The notes: generated by a model not told the origin, from the letters alone. A stretch of DNA of 64,000 bases from an uncultured Rikenellaceae bacterium (GCA_944325305.1 CALUZO010000009.1:114160-178159); one strand, 5' to 3'. Counted from the stretch's first letter, positions 47,370-56,565 are shown. Numbers and translations are program-made.

Positions 47370-47567
47370 TTGGTTCCCCGGACTTCGTCACGATATCCGG
47401 GGTTAAAAGGGAATCCTGTGTGAGTCAGGAACTATCCCCGTAGCTGTAAGTTCCAGCGGGCTGAAACGTTGTAGGTCATGCCCGTTAAAGAGGTGGAGCG
47501 ATCGTTGCCACTGGCTGCTCAAGCCGGGAAGGCGCATCCACAGGAACAAGTCAGAAGACCTGCCATG
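47370..47567 (+). promoter_or_regulatory. Cobalamin (AdoCbl-type) riboswitch upstream of nrdD
   Basis: The 479-base gap between the creD terminator and nrdD starts with ~115 bases without features, then a possible promoter (TAATTTTA at 47352). The aptamer follows: a hairpin CCCCGGA/TCCGGGG at 47376-47403, the core GGGAATC then GTGTGAGTCAGGAAC, CCCCGTAGCTGTAA, the joining segment GTTGCCACTGG, GCCGGGAAGGCGC, and the B12 box AGTCAGAAGACCTGCC at 47549-47564. These pieces come in the order of known cobalamin riboswitches. Downstream (47571-47640) are a GAGGAG/CTCCTC hairpin and a second hairpin closed by ATCCGT/ACGGAT; I see no U-tract terminator, so the mode (transcription or translation) is open. 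Cobalamin is expected to repress nrdDG. Exact ends are approximate. Confidence 0.88.
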
Positions 47568-47731
47568 TCAGAGGAGGCCGCCGTGCGGAAACTCCTCGGT
47601 CACGATCCGTAGCTTTCGGGTGAAAGGTGAACGGATTTCGATATGAACGTCATGCGTGCGGTCGTTTGGAATCTGTCTCTTTTTGTCTCCCGTCAGCCGG
47701 AATAGGTGTAACTCATTAAAACCCTAATATT

Positions 47732-49822
47732 ATGGAAACTTTTATCATCAAACGGGACGGGTCGAGGGAGGCTTTCTCGATCGAGAAGATACAGAGTGCC
47801 ATTGCCAAGGCTTTCCTTTCCGTCGGCAGTTTCGCGACTCAGGATGTGATAACCAATATACTCAGCCGTGTGAGCATCTCCAACGAGATTACCGTTGAAG
47901 AGATACAGAATCAGGTCGAGATAGCCCTGATGGCCGAACGCTATTATACGGTGGCTAAGGCTTACATGCTTTACCGTCAGAAACATTCGGAGGACCGCGA
48001 GGTGCGCGACAAACTGAAATTCCTGATGGATTATTGCGACGCGCAGAACGCTGCGACAGGAAGCAAATACGACTCGAATGCCAACGTCGAGAACAAGAAC
48101 ATGGCGACGCTCATCGGCGAACTGCCCAAATCTAATTTTATCCGCCTGAACCGCCGTATGCTTACGGACCGGCTCAAGGAGATGTATGGGAAAGAGGTTG
48201 CGGACAAATACATCGACCTTCTCAACAGCCATTTCATTTACAAGAATGATGAGACGAGTCTTGCCAATTATTGCGCGAGTATCACGATGTATCCGTGGCT
48301 TATAGGCGGTACAATCTCGATAGGAGGCAATTCGAAAGCCCCGACCAACCTCAAATCATTCTGTGGAGGGTTCATCAATATGGTGTTCATGGTTTCGAGC
48401 ATGCTCAGCGGTGCGTGTGCTACCCCTGAATTTCTGATGTATATGAACTATTTCATCGGTCTGGAGTACGGGAAGGATTACTTCAGGGAGGTGGATAAGG
48501 TCGTGGATCTGTCGAAAAAGCAGCGTACGCTTGACAAGGTCATAACCGACTGTTTCGAGCAGATAGTATACTCGATCAACCAGCCTACGGGAGCACGTAA
48601 TTTCCAGGCGGTGTTCTGGAACATATCGTATTACGACAGGTATTACTTCGAGAGTCTTTTCGGGAATTTTTACTTCCCCGACGGTAGCCGGCCCGATTGG
48701 GATTCGCTGAACTGGTTGCAGAAGCGTTTTATGAAGTGGTTCAATGAGGAGCGTACCCGTGCTGTGCTTACCTTTCCGGTGGAGACCATGGCGTTGCTGA
48801 CCGAAAACGGAGAACCTAAAGACAGGGAATACGGCGATTTCACGGCGGAGATGTACGCCGAAGGGCACTCGTTTTTTACGTATATGAGCGATAACGCCGA
48901 CTCTTTGAGCAGCTGTTGTCGCCTGCGCAACGAGATAACCGACAACGGGTTCAGCTATACGCTGGGTGCGGGCGGCGTTTCGACAGGTTCGAAGAGCGTG
49001 CTTACGATCAACCTGAACCGCTGTATACAATATGCCTCGCGCAAGGGCATGGCTTACCACTTCTTTCTCGAAGAGGTGGTCGATCTGGTGCATAAGGTGC
49101 AGATGGCTTACAACGAGAACCTCAAGTATATGCAGGCAAAGGGTATGTTGCCGCTGTTCGACGCAGGTTACATAAACATGAGCAGGCAGTACCTTACGAT
49201 AGGGGTGAACGGTCTGGTTGAGGCTGCCGAGTTTCTCGGTATCCCGATCACGGACAATCCGGAATACGAACGGTTTACGCAGGAGGTGCTCGGCCTGGTG
49301 GAGCGATACAACAAGAAATACCGTACGAAGGAGGTCATGTTCAACTGCGAAATGATTCCGGCCGAAAATGTGGGGGTGAAACATGCCAAGTGGGACAAAC
49401 GCGACGGATACAAGGCGAATAGAGATTGTTACAACAGTTATTTTTATGTGGTCGAGGACGAGTCGCTCAATATTATAGACCGTTTCCGTCTGCACGGGAA
49501 GAGGTATATAGAGCATTTGACCGGTGGTTCGGCACTGCACATGAACCTCAGCGAACACCTTACGAAGGAGCAGTATGCTCATTTGCTGAAGGTCGCTACA
49601 CGGGAGGGATGCAATTACTTTACCTTCAATATTCCCAACACGGTATGTAACGATTGCGGCCATATAGACAAGCGCAACCTCAAGGTATGTCCTAAGTGTC
49701 AGAGTACGAACCTCGATTATCTGACTCGTATCATAGGATACATGAAGCGTGTGAGCAACTTCTCGCAGGCAAGGCAGAGAGAGGCCGCACAGCGTCACTA
49801 TTCGACACCGGCGCAGCTGTAA
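47732..49822 (+). CDS. nrdD: Anaerobic ribonucleoside-triphosphate reductase, class III (NrdD)
   Basis: 696 residues. It reduces NTPs to dNTPs under anaerobic conditions with a glycyl radical. An N-terminal ATP-cone (residues 1-90, FIIKRDGSREAFSIEKIQ) is followed by the ten-stranded barrel with SMLSGACATPEF and FTYMSDNADSLSSCCRLRNE. The C-terminal zinc site uses CNDCG and CPKC, and the glycyl radical is Gly 669 in RIIGYMKRVSNFS. No truncation is seen. The activase nrdG is 194 bases downstream on the same strand, and expression is under the cobalamin riboswitch just upstream, which suggests that a B12-dependent reductase exists elsewhere in the genome. Confidence 0.96.
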   Translation: METFIIKRDGSREAFSIEKIQSAIAKAFLSVGSFATQDVITNILSRVSISNEITVEEIQNQVEIALMAERYYTVAKAYMLYRQKHSEDREVRDKLKFLMDYCDAQNAATGSKYDSNANVENKNMATLIGELPKSNFIRLNRRMLTDRLKEMYGKEVADKYIDLLNSHFIYKNDETSLANYCASITMYPWLIGGTISIGGNSKAPTNLKSFCGGFINMVFMVSSMLSGACATPEFLMYMNYFIGLEYGKDYFREVDKVVDLSKKQRTLDKVITDCFEQIVYSINQPTGARNFQAVFWNISYYDRYYFESLFGNFYFPDGSRPDWDSLNWLQKRFMKWFNEERTRAVLTFPVETMALLTENGEPKDREYGDFTAEMYAEGHSFFTYMSDNADSLSSCCRLRNEITDNGFSYTLGAGGVSTGSKSVLTINLNRCIQYASRKGMAYHFFLEEVVDLVHKVQMAYNENLKYMQAKGMLPLFDAGYINMSRQYLTIGVNGLVEAAEFLGIPITDNPEYERFTQEVLGLVERYNKKYRTKEVMFNCEMIPAENVGVKHAKWDKRDGYKANRDCYNSYFYVVEDESLNIIDRFRLHGKRYIEHLTGGSALHMNLSEHLTKEQYAHLLKVATREGCNYFTFNIPNTVCNDCGHIDKRNLKVCPKCQSTNLDYLTRIIGYMKRVSNFSQARQREAAQRHYSTPAQL

Positions 49823-50016
49823 AGCGGCCGCATGCAATTTTACCGACAAAGCTGCCGAATCGGGTCTCTCTCTTTGTGTCGGGGACCGGTTGGCTTGCGC
49901 GGAGGATTTTCGGTCAGCGCAAAGAGCACGCGGAGAAAGCATTGCAAGAATACATGCGGAGGTTGGATGTGCAGAATTTACAGTTACCATAAAATGCCGC
50001 TTGGCGGTTATGTGTT

Positions 50017-50481
50017 ATGCTTCGTTTGGCCAGTTACGACATAGTTTTTCAGGAGGTGCCGGGAGAGGTGACCTTGGCACTCAATATTTCGGGATGTCCC
50101 AACCGTTGCGAGGGGTGCCATAGTCCGCACCTTCGGGATGACATAGGCGAATTTCTGGACGATCGACTGATGGATGGTCTGCTTGCGACGTACGGGACCT
50201 CCGTCACATGCATTTGTTTTATGGGTGGCGATGCCGATCCGTGCGAGGTCGAGAGATTGGCGCTCGGCGTTCGGGAAAAGAGCAACGGGAGATTGAAAAC
50301 AGGATGGTATTCCGGCAAGCCTAATTTTCCGGCTGGTTGTAGCATTCAAAGTTTCGATTACGTAAAGCTTGGTCCATACATTTCTGCGTGTGGAGGATTG
50401 CGCTCGCCGGGGACCAATCAGCGTATGTACAGGATAGTGGGGGAGGATAAGGTGGATATTACAGCTTATTTTCAGAAATAG
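50017..50481 (+). CDS. nrdG: Anaerobic ribonucleotide reductase activating protein (NrdG)
   Basis: 154 residues. A radical-SAM enzyme that generates the glycyl radical on NrdD. The iron-sulfur motif is CPNRCEGCH (Cys-x3-Cys-x2-Cys) preceded by LALNISG, with the SAM-binding CICFMGGDADP later. The 194-base space after nrdD is unusually wide for this pair and contains no gene that I can support, but no terminator either, so cotranscription is still likely. Confidence 0.94.
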   Translation: MLRLASYDIVFQEVPGEVTLALNISGCPNRCEGCHSPHLRDDIGEFLDDRLMDGLLATYGTSVTCICFMGGDADPCEVERLALGVREKSNGRLKTGWYSGKPNFPAGCSIQSFDYVKLGPYISACGGLRSPGTNQRMYRIVGEDKVDITAYFQK

Positions 50482-50912
50482 TTGCCCGTCGTGCCATTTC
50501 ATCGTTCAATGTATTATGCCGTTTGAGTAATTGGCCGGTCTGATGTAATCTGGCATGAATAATCCTGCGGTTGGGTTGTCATGGCTGCCGGATTATTGGT
50601 TTTTGAATGAATGTGGAATATGGCGAATATGAATCACTTGCAACCCTCGTGATATGTATGGGATATCATACGGGAAATATCGGCAGGATGCATGTTACGA
50701 TAGGTGTTATGATTTTGTTTGATCACAACATGTCTATCGGAGTGAATAATCGTTTGTGTTTATAGCTGTGGAGATAATTTGCCTATTTATATAGGGCTTT
50801 CATGAATGCGGCGGAACTTGCAGGAATGTTAATGAACTATTTGTTTCTGCGGACATCCTGAGGATGGAATGCCCGGCAGGAGAGTATGTATCGTTCATGT
50901 ATGCCGATAATA
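50482..50912. other. Gap without a recognisable gene
   Basis: About 430 bases between nrdG and the tRNA terminator. Mixed composition, with many short stop-interrupted frames on both strands. I see no repeat, hairpin or promoter pair worth naming. Confidence 0.6.
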
Positions 50913-50941
50913 AAAGGAGTTACAACTCTTGTAACTCCTTT
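50913..50941 (-). terminator. Terminator of the (partial) tRNA-Met gene
   Basis: A 13-base perfect stem (AAAGGAGTTACAA) with a 3-base loop, ending in TTTTATT on the minus strand. It lies 6 bases beyond the tRNA 3' end and shows that the tRNA side of the junction kept its original 3' flank. Confidence 0.75.
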
Positions 50942-50947
50942 GTTGTG

Positions 50948-50994
50948 TAGCGGGACCGGGACTTGAACCCGGGACCTCATGATTATGAATCATG
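50948..50994 (-). pseudogene. 3' part of a tRNA-Met(CAT) gene, likely integration junction
   Basis: On the minus strand, from 50994 to 50948: anticodon arm CATGA-TTCATAA-TCATG (anticodon CAT), variable AGGTC, T-arm CCGGG-TTCAAGT-CCCGG, then the 3' acceptor strand TCCCGCT with discriminator A. This equals tRNA positions 27-73. The D-arm and 5' acceptor strand are absent; the sequence beyond 50994 is AT-rich and unrelated. The break next to an integrase gene fits site-specific insertion into a tRNA gene, with this 3' part left on the chromosome side. A CAT anticodon could also belong to tRNA-Ile with lysidine. Confidence 0.8.
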
Positions 50995-51107
50995 TATGAT
51001 ATTTTCTTGTGTGTATTTCTTGTTTCTTTAGATATATTGATATACAGTGATTTATATTCTCATTATTCTTGTCCATTCTTGACTTTTCTTGCGTTTTCGT
51101 GGAAAAT

Positions 51108-51131
51108 GTTACTCCTTTTGTTACTCCTTTT
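51108..51131. repeat. Two tandem 12-base repeats upstream of the integrase
   Basis: GTTACTCCTTTT occurs twice in direct tandem, about 115 bases from the tRNA junction and 40 bases before the integrase start. Several copies of TTCTTG lie between 51000 and 51095. These could be arm-type integrase binding sites; the similarity of the repeat to GTAACTCCTTTG in the tRNA terminator arm is also notable. Confidence 0.5.
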
Positions 51132-51171
51132 TTGATATAATGATTACTTTTGTATCAAATAATTATGGATT

Positions 51172-52449
51172 ATGAATACTGAAGCAACAGTCAAATTGGT
51201 GCTGGATCCTAAAAGCTCAGATAACGTACGCTATCTTAAAATCCAAGTAACATTTAATCGGCAAACCCGTGTCTATGCTGTCGGATGTAAAATGAAATTG
51301 TCTAAAGAACAATTCTTAAATGATAGGCTGAAAGAAACAAAAATAGCTAAAAATGAAGCTGCCACGTTTCAGAATATAGCGTTGGAAATCGTGAGAGAAT
51401 TGGGACAGGATTTTTCCTTTACACGTTTTCATAAAAGCTACAAAGAGCGCGCATTTAGCGGAATTGGTCAGCAAGTAAAGACGGATATTAAATCAGTGTA
51501 TGATTTATATTTTGCATCCGACCCGAATTTGACGTTATCGACCATACAAAGTTATAAAACGGGTTTGCAGTGGATATTGAAGTTTAAACCCACTACTCAT
51601 ATAGAAGATATATCTGTGGAATACATAGGGAAACTAGAGAAGTTTATTAAACAAGAGCATCAAAAAGCCTATTATGCCAAATATGGAATAAAACATGATA
51701 TTTCGATTGCTTCTATTGGGATGTATTTCCGAGGATTACGAGCTGTTCTTAATTTCGCTAAAGACAAACAATTGTTATCTACGGATTTGCCTTTCGGGCA
51801 GGGACAAGGGCATTATGTGATTCGAACAAAGGCGAGAACGAAAAAGGCACTTTCACAAGAGGAACTGACCGCATTCATCAAATATCGAACAGACGATCCT
51901 GTTTTACAATTATCATGGGATTTTTTCTTGTTGAGTATGTTGTGCTCAGGGATGAATATGGGTGATATCTTGGCATTGAAAAACAAAAATATTGTGGATG
52001 GACATATAGAGTTTGTTCGCATAAAAACCCGGAATACGCAAATGACAGAAAAAGCCATTCGGTTTTTGATCCCTGATAAGGCATATGAAATCATTAAAAA
52101 ATATGGCGTTATAGACGAATTATCTCCTGAAGCATATATCTTCCCAATTTATGAAGGAGCAGTAACCAAAGAGCAGTTTCTATATCGCAAAAAATGTTAT
52201 TTGAAAAAAATTAATAAAGGATTGAAGCATATCTTTCAAGATATGGGATTGAACCATTATTATACGACATATAATGCAAGGCATACTTTTTCGACATTTT
52301 TGGTGAATGCAGGTTTTTCAGTAGAACAAATTTCGATGTTACTTGGGCATTCAGATATTAAAGTTACCCAAAATTATTTGGATTCACTATCAAGACAGAA
52401 TGTTGAAGCAGTTAAGACGGCAATGGATGAACTGGTGGGTAAATTTTAG
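51172..52449 (+). CDS. Tyrosine recombinase / integrase
   Basis: 425 residues. An N-terminal arm-type DNA-binding region (LKIQVTFNRQTRVYAVGCKM) is followed by a SAM-like core-binding domain (VYDLYFASDPNLTLSTIQSY) and the catalytic domain. The motif NARHTFSTFL contains the second Arg, LLGHSDIKVTQNYLDSL contains the His and the nucleophile Tyr. The first Arg position (SGMNMGDIL) reads Asn, and the first His of box II reads Tyr; such changes are common in Bacteroidota integrases such as the IntDOT group. The gene is clearly more AT-rich than its left neighbours, which fits acquired DNA. A -7 box TACTTTTG lies at 51145-51152. Confidence 0.9.
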   Translation: MNTEATVKLVLDPKSSDNVRYLKIQVTFNRQTRVYAVGCKMKLSKEQFLNDRLKETKIAKNEAATFQNIALEIVRELGQDFSFTRFHKSYKERAFSGIGQQVKTDIKSVYDLYFASDPNLTLSTIQSYKTGLQWILKFKPTTHIEDISVEYIGKLEKFIKQEHQKAYYAKYGIKHDISIASIGMYFRGLRAVLNFAKDKQLLSTDLPFGQGQGHYVIRTKARTKKALSQEELTAFIKYRTDDPVLQLSWDFFLLSMLCSGMNMGDILALKNKNIVDGHIEFVRIKTRNTQMTEKAIRFLIPDKAYEIIKKYGVIDELSPEAYIFPIYEGAVTKEQFLYRKKCYLKKINKGLKHIFQDMGLNHYYTTYNARHTFSTFLVNAGFSVEQISMLLGHSDIKVTQNYLDSLSRQNVEAVKTAMDELVGKF

Positions 52450-52546
52450 TGTTTATATGGAAATAGCAATCGAAAGAAGAAATAATATTCAGCGCCCGCA
52501 CAGTTCACTCCGTTCAATTGTACTAATTTTTCAAGTGTGCTAAAAT

Positions 52547-52578
52547 AATATCTGCCACCAATAGCGATGGCAGATATT
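52547..52578 (+). terminator. Terminator between the integrase and the phosphoesterase gene
   Basis: An 11-base stem (AATATCTGCCA) with a 10-base loop and a following TTTTGT, 97 bases after the integrase stop. It could also serve the minus-strand operon ending at 52726. Confidence 0.75.
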
Positions 52579-52619
52579 TTTGTACGGAACTATCTTGTTT
52601 ATTCTTGTAATTATAAATT

Positions 52620-52717
52620 ATGTCAATGACGTATGTTCTCACTCATACTGCCGCAACGACATCCCTCATGCAGACAAGCATTAAATTCTCACCTTATTAC
52701 AAGATTAAAACAGATAT
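52620..52717. repeat. Dispersed repeat, copy A
   Basis: About 98 bases matching copy B at 56944-57043. From ACTCAT (52641) to ACAGATAT (52717) the two align without gaps, with roughly 60 of 77 positions identical by hand alignment; an ATGTCAAT block upstream aligns after a two-base gap. Shared words include GCCGCAAC, TATTACAAG and TAAAACAGATAT. It lies just after the stop of the minus-strand phosphoesterase and before a terminator. Confidence 0.7.
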
Positions 52718-52725
52718 TTAAGAAA

Positions 52726-53703
52726 TTACTTTGTTCTGCTTACCGTGTGAATGATATTCCCATCCTTATCGATCATATATAATTTGAGTTCCTTGTCGGA
52801 TGCCGATATTACCGAGAAACCAGTTTCAGAGCTGCAAAACTGCGTACCGTCAATAGGAGCCACATCACGGCTCAGGGAACCTGAACTATTGACCACATAA
52901 TCGATATCGCTGCCTTCAGGTTTGATATGCTGGAAATTATGTATATGCCCTGCGACATAGAGATCTACGCCGTATTTGCGCAAAACAGGATCTAAACGCT
53001 GCTGCATATTTTCACGTTCAATATCATCCTTGGATGTCTCCGCATATATCGGATGATGACCTATAACTATTTTCCAGGTTTCGCTGGAGGCATTGAGTGT
53101 GGAGTCGATCCATGCCAGCTGACGTTCCATATCCTGAGTCGCTACATCAGGATACGATTCTTCGGCCTCTTCATGATACTTGTCGATCAGAGGTGTCGTG
53201 TCGATGAAAACGACCTTCATAGAAGCTCCGTTTTCCAGATCGAACGACTTGGCGTAATAACGAGCAGGCATGCTCCAGCGACGGCTGACCGATGAATAAT
53301 CGAGTACGGCCTGAGTATTACCCCTGTATTCGTGGTTACCCATGACCGGAAACCAATCTATCATCAGTTCCGGATGCGAATAAATAAGTTCATAATTAGT
53401 CATCCAGAGCGGATCGTCAACACTGGCCACTCCTTCGAAATGATGTACGTCTCCGGCCGCAGCTATAAATTCTATATCGGTATTTTCAGCCAATTCTCCC
53501 ATAAGTTCGGCTATCGGTTTCTGATCATAGTAGCCGTTGCGGCCAAGGTCATTGGCGACTATGAAATTAAAATGATCTTCCATCAGGGAATCGAGCAACT
53601 CATACGATGCTCCTGCATTCCCGGCATGTTGTGTCTGCCCGCATGAGCCGAACAACACTCCACAGATCAATAATGCAAACGCTGTAATTTTAAATGTTTT
53701 CAT
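52726..53703 (-). CDS. Metallophosphoesterase lipoprotein (purple acid phosphatase-like)
   Basis: 325 residues, with lipobox LFGSC (Cys near 21). The five metal-site blocks are in order: FIVANDLGRNGYYDQ, AAGDVHHF, VMGNHEYRG, IGHHPIY and VAGHIHNFQ. This arrangement resembles tartrate-resistant acid phosphatases. It is anchored at the envelope and probably releases phosphate from organic esters. It follows the TonB-dependent receptor gene on the same strand with a 45-base gap, so uptake and hydrolysis are probably coupled. The substrate is unknown. Confidence 0.87.
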   Translation of the reverse strand: MKTFKITAFALLICGVLFGSCGQTQHAGNAGASYELLDSLMEDHFNFIVANDLGRNGYYDQKPIAELMGELAENTDIEFIAAAGDVHHFEGVASVDDPLWMTNYELIYSHPELMIDWFPVMGNHEYRGNTQAVLDYSSVSRRWSMPARYYAKSFDLENGASMKVVFIDTTPLIDKYHEEAEESYPDVATQDMERQLAWIDSTLNASSETWKIVIGHHPIYAETSKDDIERENMQQRLDPVLRKYGVDLYVAGHIHNFQHIKPEGSDIDYVVNSSGSLSRDVAPIDGTQFCSSETGFSVISASDKELKLYMIDKDGNIIHTVSRTK

Positions 53704-53748
53704 TGTATTATGTCGTGTTTTTATGAATATTCAGATTTATCTCTCTTA

Positions 53749-56565
53749 CTAGAAGTCCCATTTCACCCCGAGATTGAATGTCGGCTTATAATACTCCAAC
53801 TGAGCCATCCGATCCTTTACACCCTGATAATAGCGTAATGGCTGATTTGTAAGGTTATTAGCTTCGGCGAATATTCGTATGCCCTTGCCGAGCAGATACG
53901 AAGCATTCGCATCGAGGAAAAGCTGGCTGTCATAATAACGGTCTTCAAACGCCTCACTGGCAACCTCATCAATATAACTGCCGGTATAATTGAGCGACAG
54001 CCGGGCAGAAAAACGTGCGTTTTCCCAGGCCAGAGAGGCATTGAACATATGCGGTGCGGTTCCAGGGAGTTTCACATCGGTACGCTCTTCACCGTCTTCG
54101 TTATACACCCCTTCTGTTTCGGAATAGGTATACGTATAGTTGAGCATTACGCTGAAGTTCCGCAGGAATCTCGAAGAGAAGAAGTCGAGTTTACGCTGTA
54201 AAGCCACCTCAAAGCCCAACAAATCCACATTGTCACCGTTTAACGGACGGAGCATCTGCCATTGTTCTCCCGCAGCGACAGGATTGGGAAGATCCGGGAA
54301 ATCAGCTGCAAAGTCTTGGGAAGTATAGCTGGCATCGAGATAATTATAGATAAAATTCTTCAGGTTCTTATAGAACACTCCGGCAGAGAGAATACCGACC
54401 GATTTGAAGTAATATTCACCCATAATATCGAAGTTGTATGCATATGTGGCTTTAAGGTTCGGATTTCCGGCAGATATCTCACTATCCTCGGCCTTGACCT
54501 CGACAAATGGTACAAGCGTATAGTAGTTGGGGCGTGCGAGCGCCGTCGAGAATGCTCCGCGCAATACCATGTCGTTTCCAATATTATACATGAGTGTCAG
54601 GCTCGGCAAAATATTCGTATAGTCGTTTTTAGTACCGCTCAACCCCACATTCTCATAATCGTCGTCCAGTGAATAATTTCCTTCGTAATCCACCCTCGTA
54701 TGTTCGACTCTGGCACCGGCAATCACCAAAAGGTCACGAGTTATATTCTGATCCCAGCGCAGATAACCGGCATAGATATGTTCATTAGCCCTGTAATTGC
54801 TCACCAGATACTCCGATGGATCAGCCTCAGCCACAAACAATGCCTGATCATATATATCTACATTCCCGAGCCATTTATTGGAGACGAAAGTCCCTGGCAC
54901 ATAATGTACTCCTTGCGAAAGATGCTTATCAAAAGTCACCGTCTGCATCTCTGCAAGATTTGGAAGTCCGTTAATCGGAGTATATTCATAAAATTCATTG
55001 TTACGCTCCTTATTTTTGATGCGGGCACGCAACCCGAAATGCAAACGTCCTTTTTGGTCTGCGATCACCGTAAACGGTACACGAGCGTTTACTTTTGCCG
55101 AATATTCATCTTCAAATGTATAGTCATGCTGTTCTGTCAGTTTGTCCAGCTCGAAGAGGCTCAAATCTTCATTTTGTGTAACAATATACGGTTTACGCGT
55201 ATCGGCAAGGTTCTGAGCCATCTCGACATCTGTCTGCTCATACTCTACATAGCGTTCATGAGGACGATCCTCGCTCGCTCTGGAATAACTCAGGTTCCAA
55301 TCGAGATCGAATCTGGGAGAGAGCAAATGAGTACCAGTCAGGGCATATGACTGCACACGCTGATCCTCGAGACGTCGATTTTTATTACGGCTGTCATCAA
55401 TACCTCCTTTGGTTTCGCGCGATATCTTACCGGTATATCCCGTAATGGTTTCGTTTTCATAAACAGGTTCCATATCCTTATATGTAATTCTGAAACGATT
55501 CTCACGGTCGTCACGCCAGTTGTACATGACATCCGCCACTATTTTATTATTATCGTTTATTTTCCAGTCTGTATTCAAAGCCAGACTTCTTCTGATCCTC
55601 TGCACATCATATTTACGCACATCCATCTCTTCGAGATATATATTGTTTTCGTCATCACGACTCCACACGCTTTCGATATTATCCGAGCCATAATCCTTGT
55701 TCATGTAGGAAGCACTTAGTACGACACCTAACTTATCGTTTGCGAAGCGATTGGAATATACCAGAGAAGCTGCGCCGGTAGCACCATTACGAATAGGGTT
55801 ATAACCGCCGAGTGCTGTAACCGATATTCTCTGTCCGCCCGACGCCGCACGTGTTACGAGATCGACGGAACCACCTATTGCATCGCCATCCATATCGGGG
55901 GTAAGCGTTTTGTTGACCTGAATAGTCTGTACCATATCCGAAGGGATGAGGTCCATCTGCACATTCCGATTGTCGCCCTCCGCAGAAGGGATCCGATTAC
56001 CGTTCAGGGTTACCGAATTGAGTTCGGGAGCCAGACCGCGGATAATGATATTTCGGGCCTCACCCTGATCATTCTGCATCGTAATTCCCTGAACACGTTT
56101 CAAAGCGTCACCGATATTGGAATCAGGGAAACGTCCGACCTGATCGGCAGAGATGACATTGGAAATATTACGGTTAGTCTGCTGCTGGCTGAAAGCCTTA
56201 GCCTGCCCGCGGAGCATGTCACCCATCACCACAGCCTCTCCGAGGATATGTATATCTTCCTTCAACAAGAAATTAACTACAGCATTCATGCCACTCTTGA
56301 CCGAAACACTTATAGAATCGGTGTCATATCCGATATAGGAGACCATCACCTCATAATCTCCGGCCGGGACATTGAGAAACTCGAAATAACCATTTTTATC
56401 AGAGATGGTATAACGATTGAGTTTGTCCAACCTTATCGTGGCACCTGGCAGAGCGAGGTTACCATTATCTTCCTTCACGGTTCCCGATATTACGCCGCCA
56501 TTCTGAGCCGAGAGAGTCATCCCGCAGCAAACAACAAAAAACAACAAAAGTAAAATACGTTTCAT
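53749..56565 (-). CDS. TonB-dependent receptor
   Basis: 938 residues. Signal peptide KRILLLLFFVVCCGMTLSAQ, carboxypeptidase-regulatory-like domain (20-100, ISGTVKEDNGNLALPGATIRL), plug domain (about 120-240, with RFPDSNIGDALKRVQGI, IIIRGLAPELNSVTLNGNRI and DGDAIGGSVDLVTR), then a barrel ending FNLGVKWDF. The plug motifs match the TIGR01782-type receptor group, which lacks a SusD partner. Cotranscribed with the phosphatase-like lipoprotein, which suggests uptake of a phosphate-containing compound or its dephosphorylated product. Confidence 0.92.
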   Translation of the reverse strand: MKRILLLLFFVVCCGMTLSAQNGGVISGTVKEDNGNLALPGATIRLDKLNRYTISDKNGYFEFLNVPAGDYEVMVSYIGYDTDSISVSVKSGMNAVVNFLLKEDIHILGEAVVMGDMLRGQAKAFSQQQTNRNISNVISADQVGRFPDSNIGDALKRVQGITMQNDQGEARNIIIRGLAPELNSVTLNGNRIPSAEGDNRNVQMDLIPSDMVQTIQVNKTLTPDMDGDAIGGSVDLVTRAASGGQRISVTALGGYNPIRNGATGAASLVYSNRFANDKLGVVLSASYMNKDYGSDNIESVWSRDDENNIYLEEMDVRKYDVQRIRRSLALNTDWKINDNNKIVADVMYNWRDDRENRFRITYKDMEPVYENETITGYTGKISRETKGGIDDSRNKNRRLEDQRVQSYALTGTHLLSPRFDLDWNLSYSRASEDRPHERYVEYEQTDVEMAQNLADTRKPYIVTQNEDLSLFELDKLTEQHDYTFEDEYSAKVNARVPFTVIADQKGRLHFGLRARIKNKERNNEFYEYTPINGLPNLAEMQTVTFDKHLSQGVHYVPGTFVSNKWLGNVDIYDQALFVAEADPSEYLVSNYRANEHIYAGYLRWDQNITRDLLVIAGARVEHTRVDYEGNYSLDDDYENVGLSGTKNDYTNILPSLTLMYNIGNDMVLRGAFSTALARPNYYTLVPFVEVKAEDSEISAGNPNLKATYAYNFDIMGEYYFKSVGILSAGVFYKNLKNFIYNYLDASYTSQDFAADFPDLPNPVAAGEQWQMLRPLNGDNVDLLGFEVALQRKLDFFSSRFLRNFSVMLNYTYTYSETEGVYNEDGEERTDVKLPGTAPHMFNASLAWENARFSARLSLNYTGSYIDEVASEAFEDRYYDSQLFLDANASYLLGKGIRIFAEANNLTNQPLRYYQGVKDRMAQLEYYKPTFNLGVKWDF

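Noticed and set aside
48356..49990. 544-codon open frame antisense to nrdD
   Set aside because: It is composed of low-complexity His/Arg/Val/Leu runs typical of a reverse-strand shadow; nrdD motifs are unambiguous.
49696..50123. Overlapping plus-strand frames between nrdD and nrdG
   Set aside because: They are continuations out of frame with both genes and show no family features.
52641..52717. Reading the dispersed repeat as a conserved short peptide
   Set aside because: On the minus strand both copies allow about 12 similar codons ending in TGA at the same place, but copy B has no start codon and an upstream stop, so coding is not supported.
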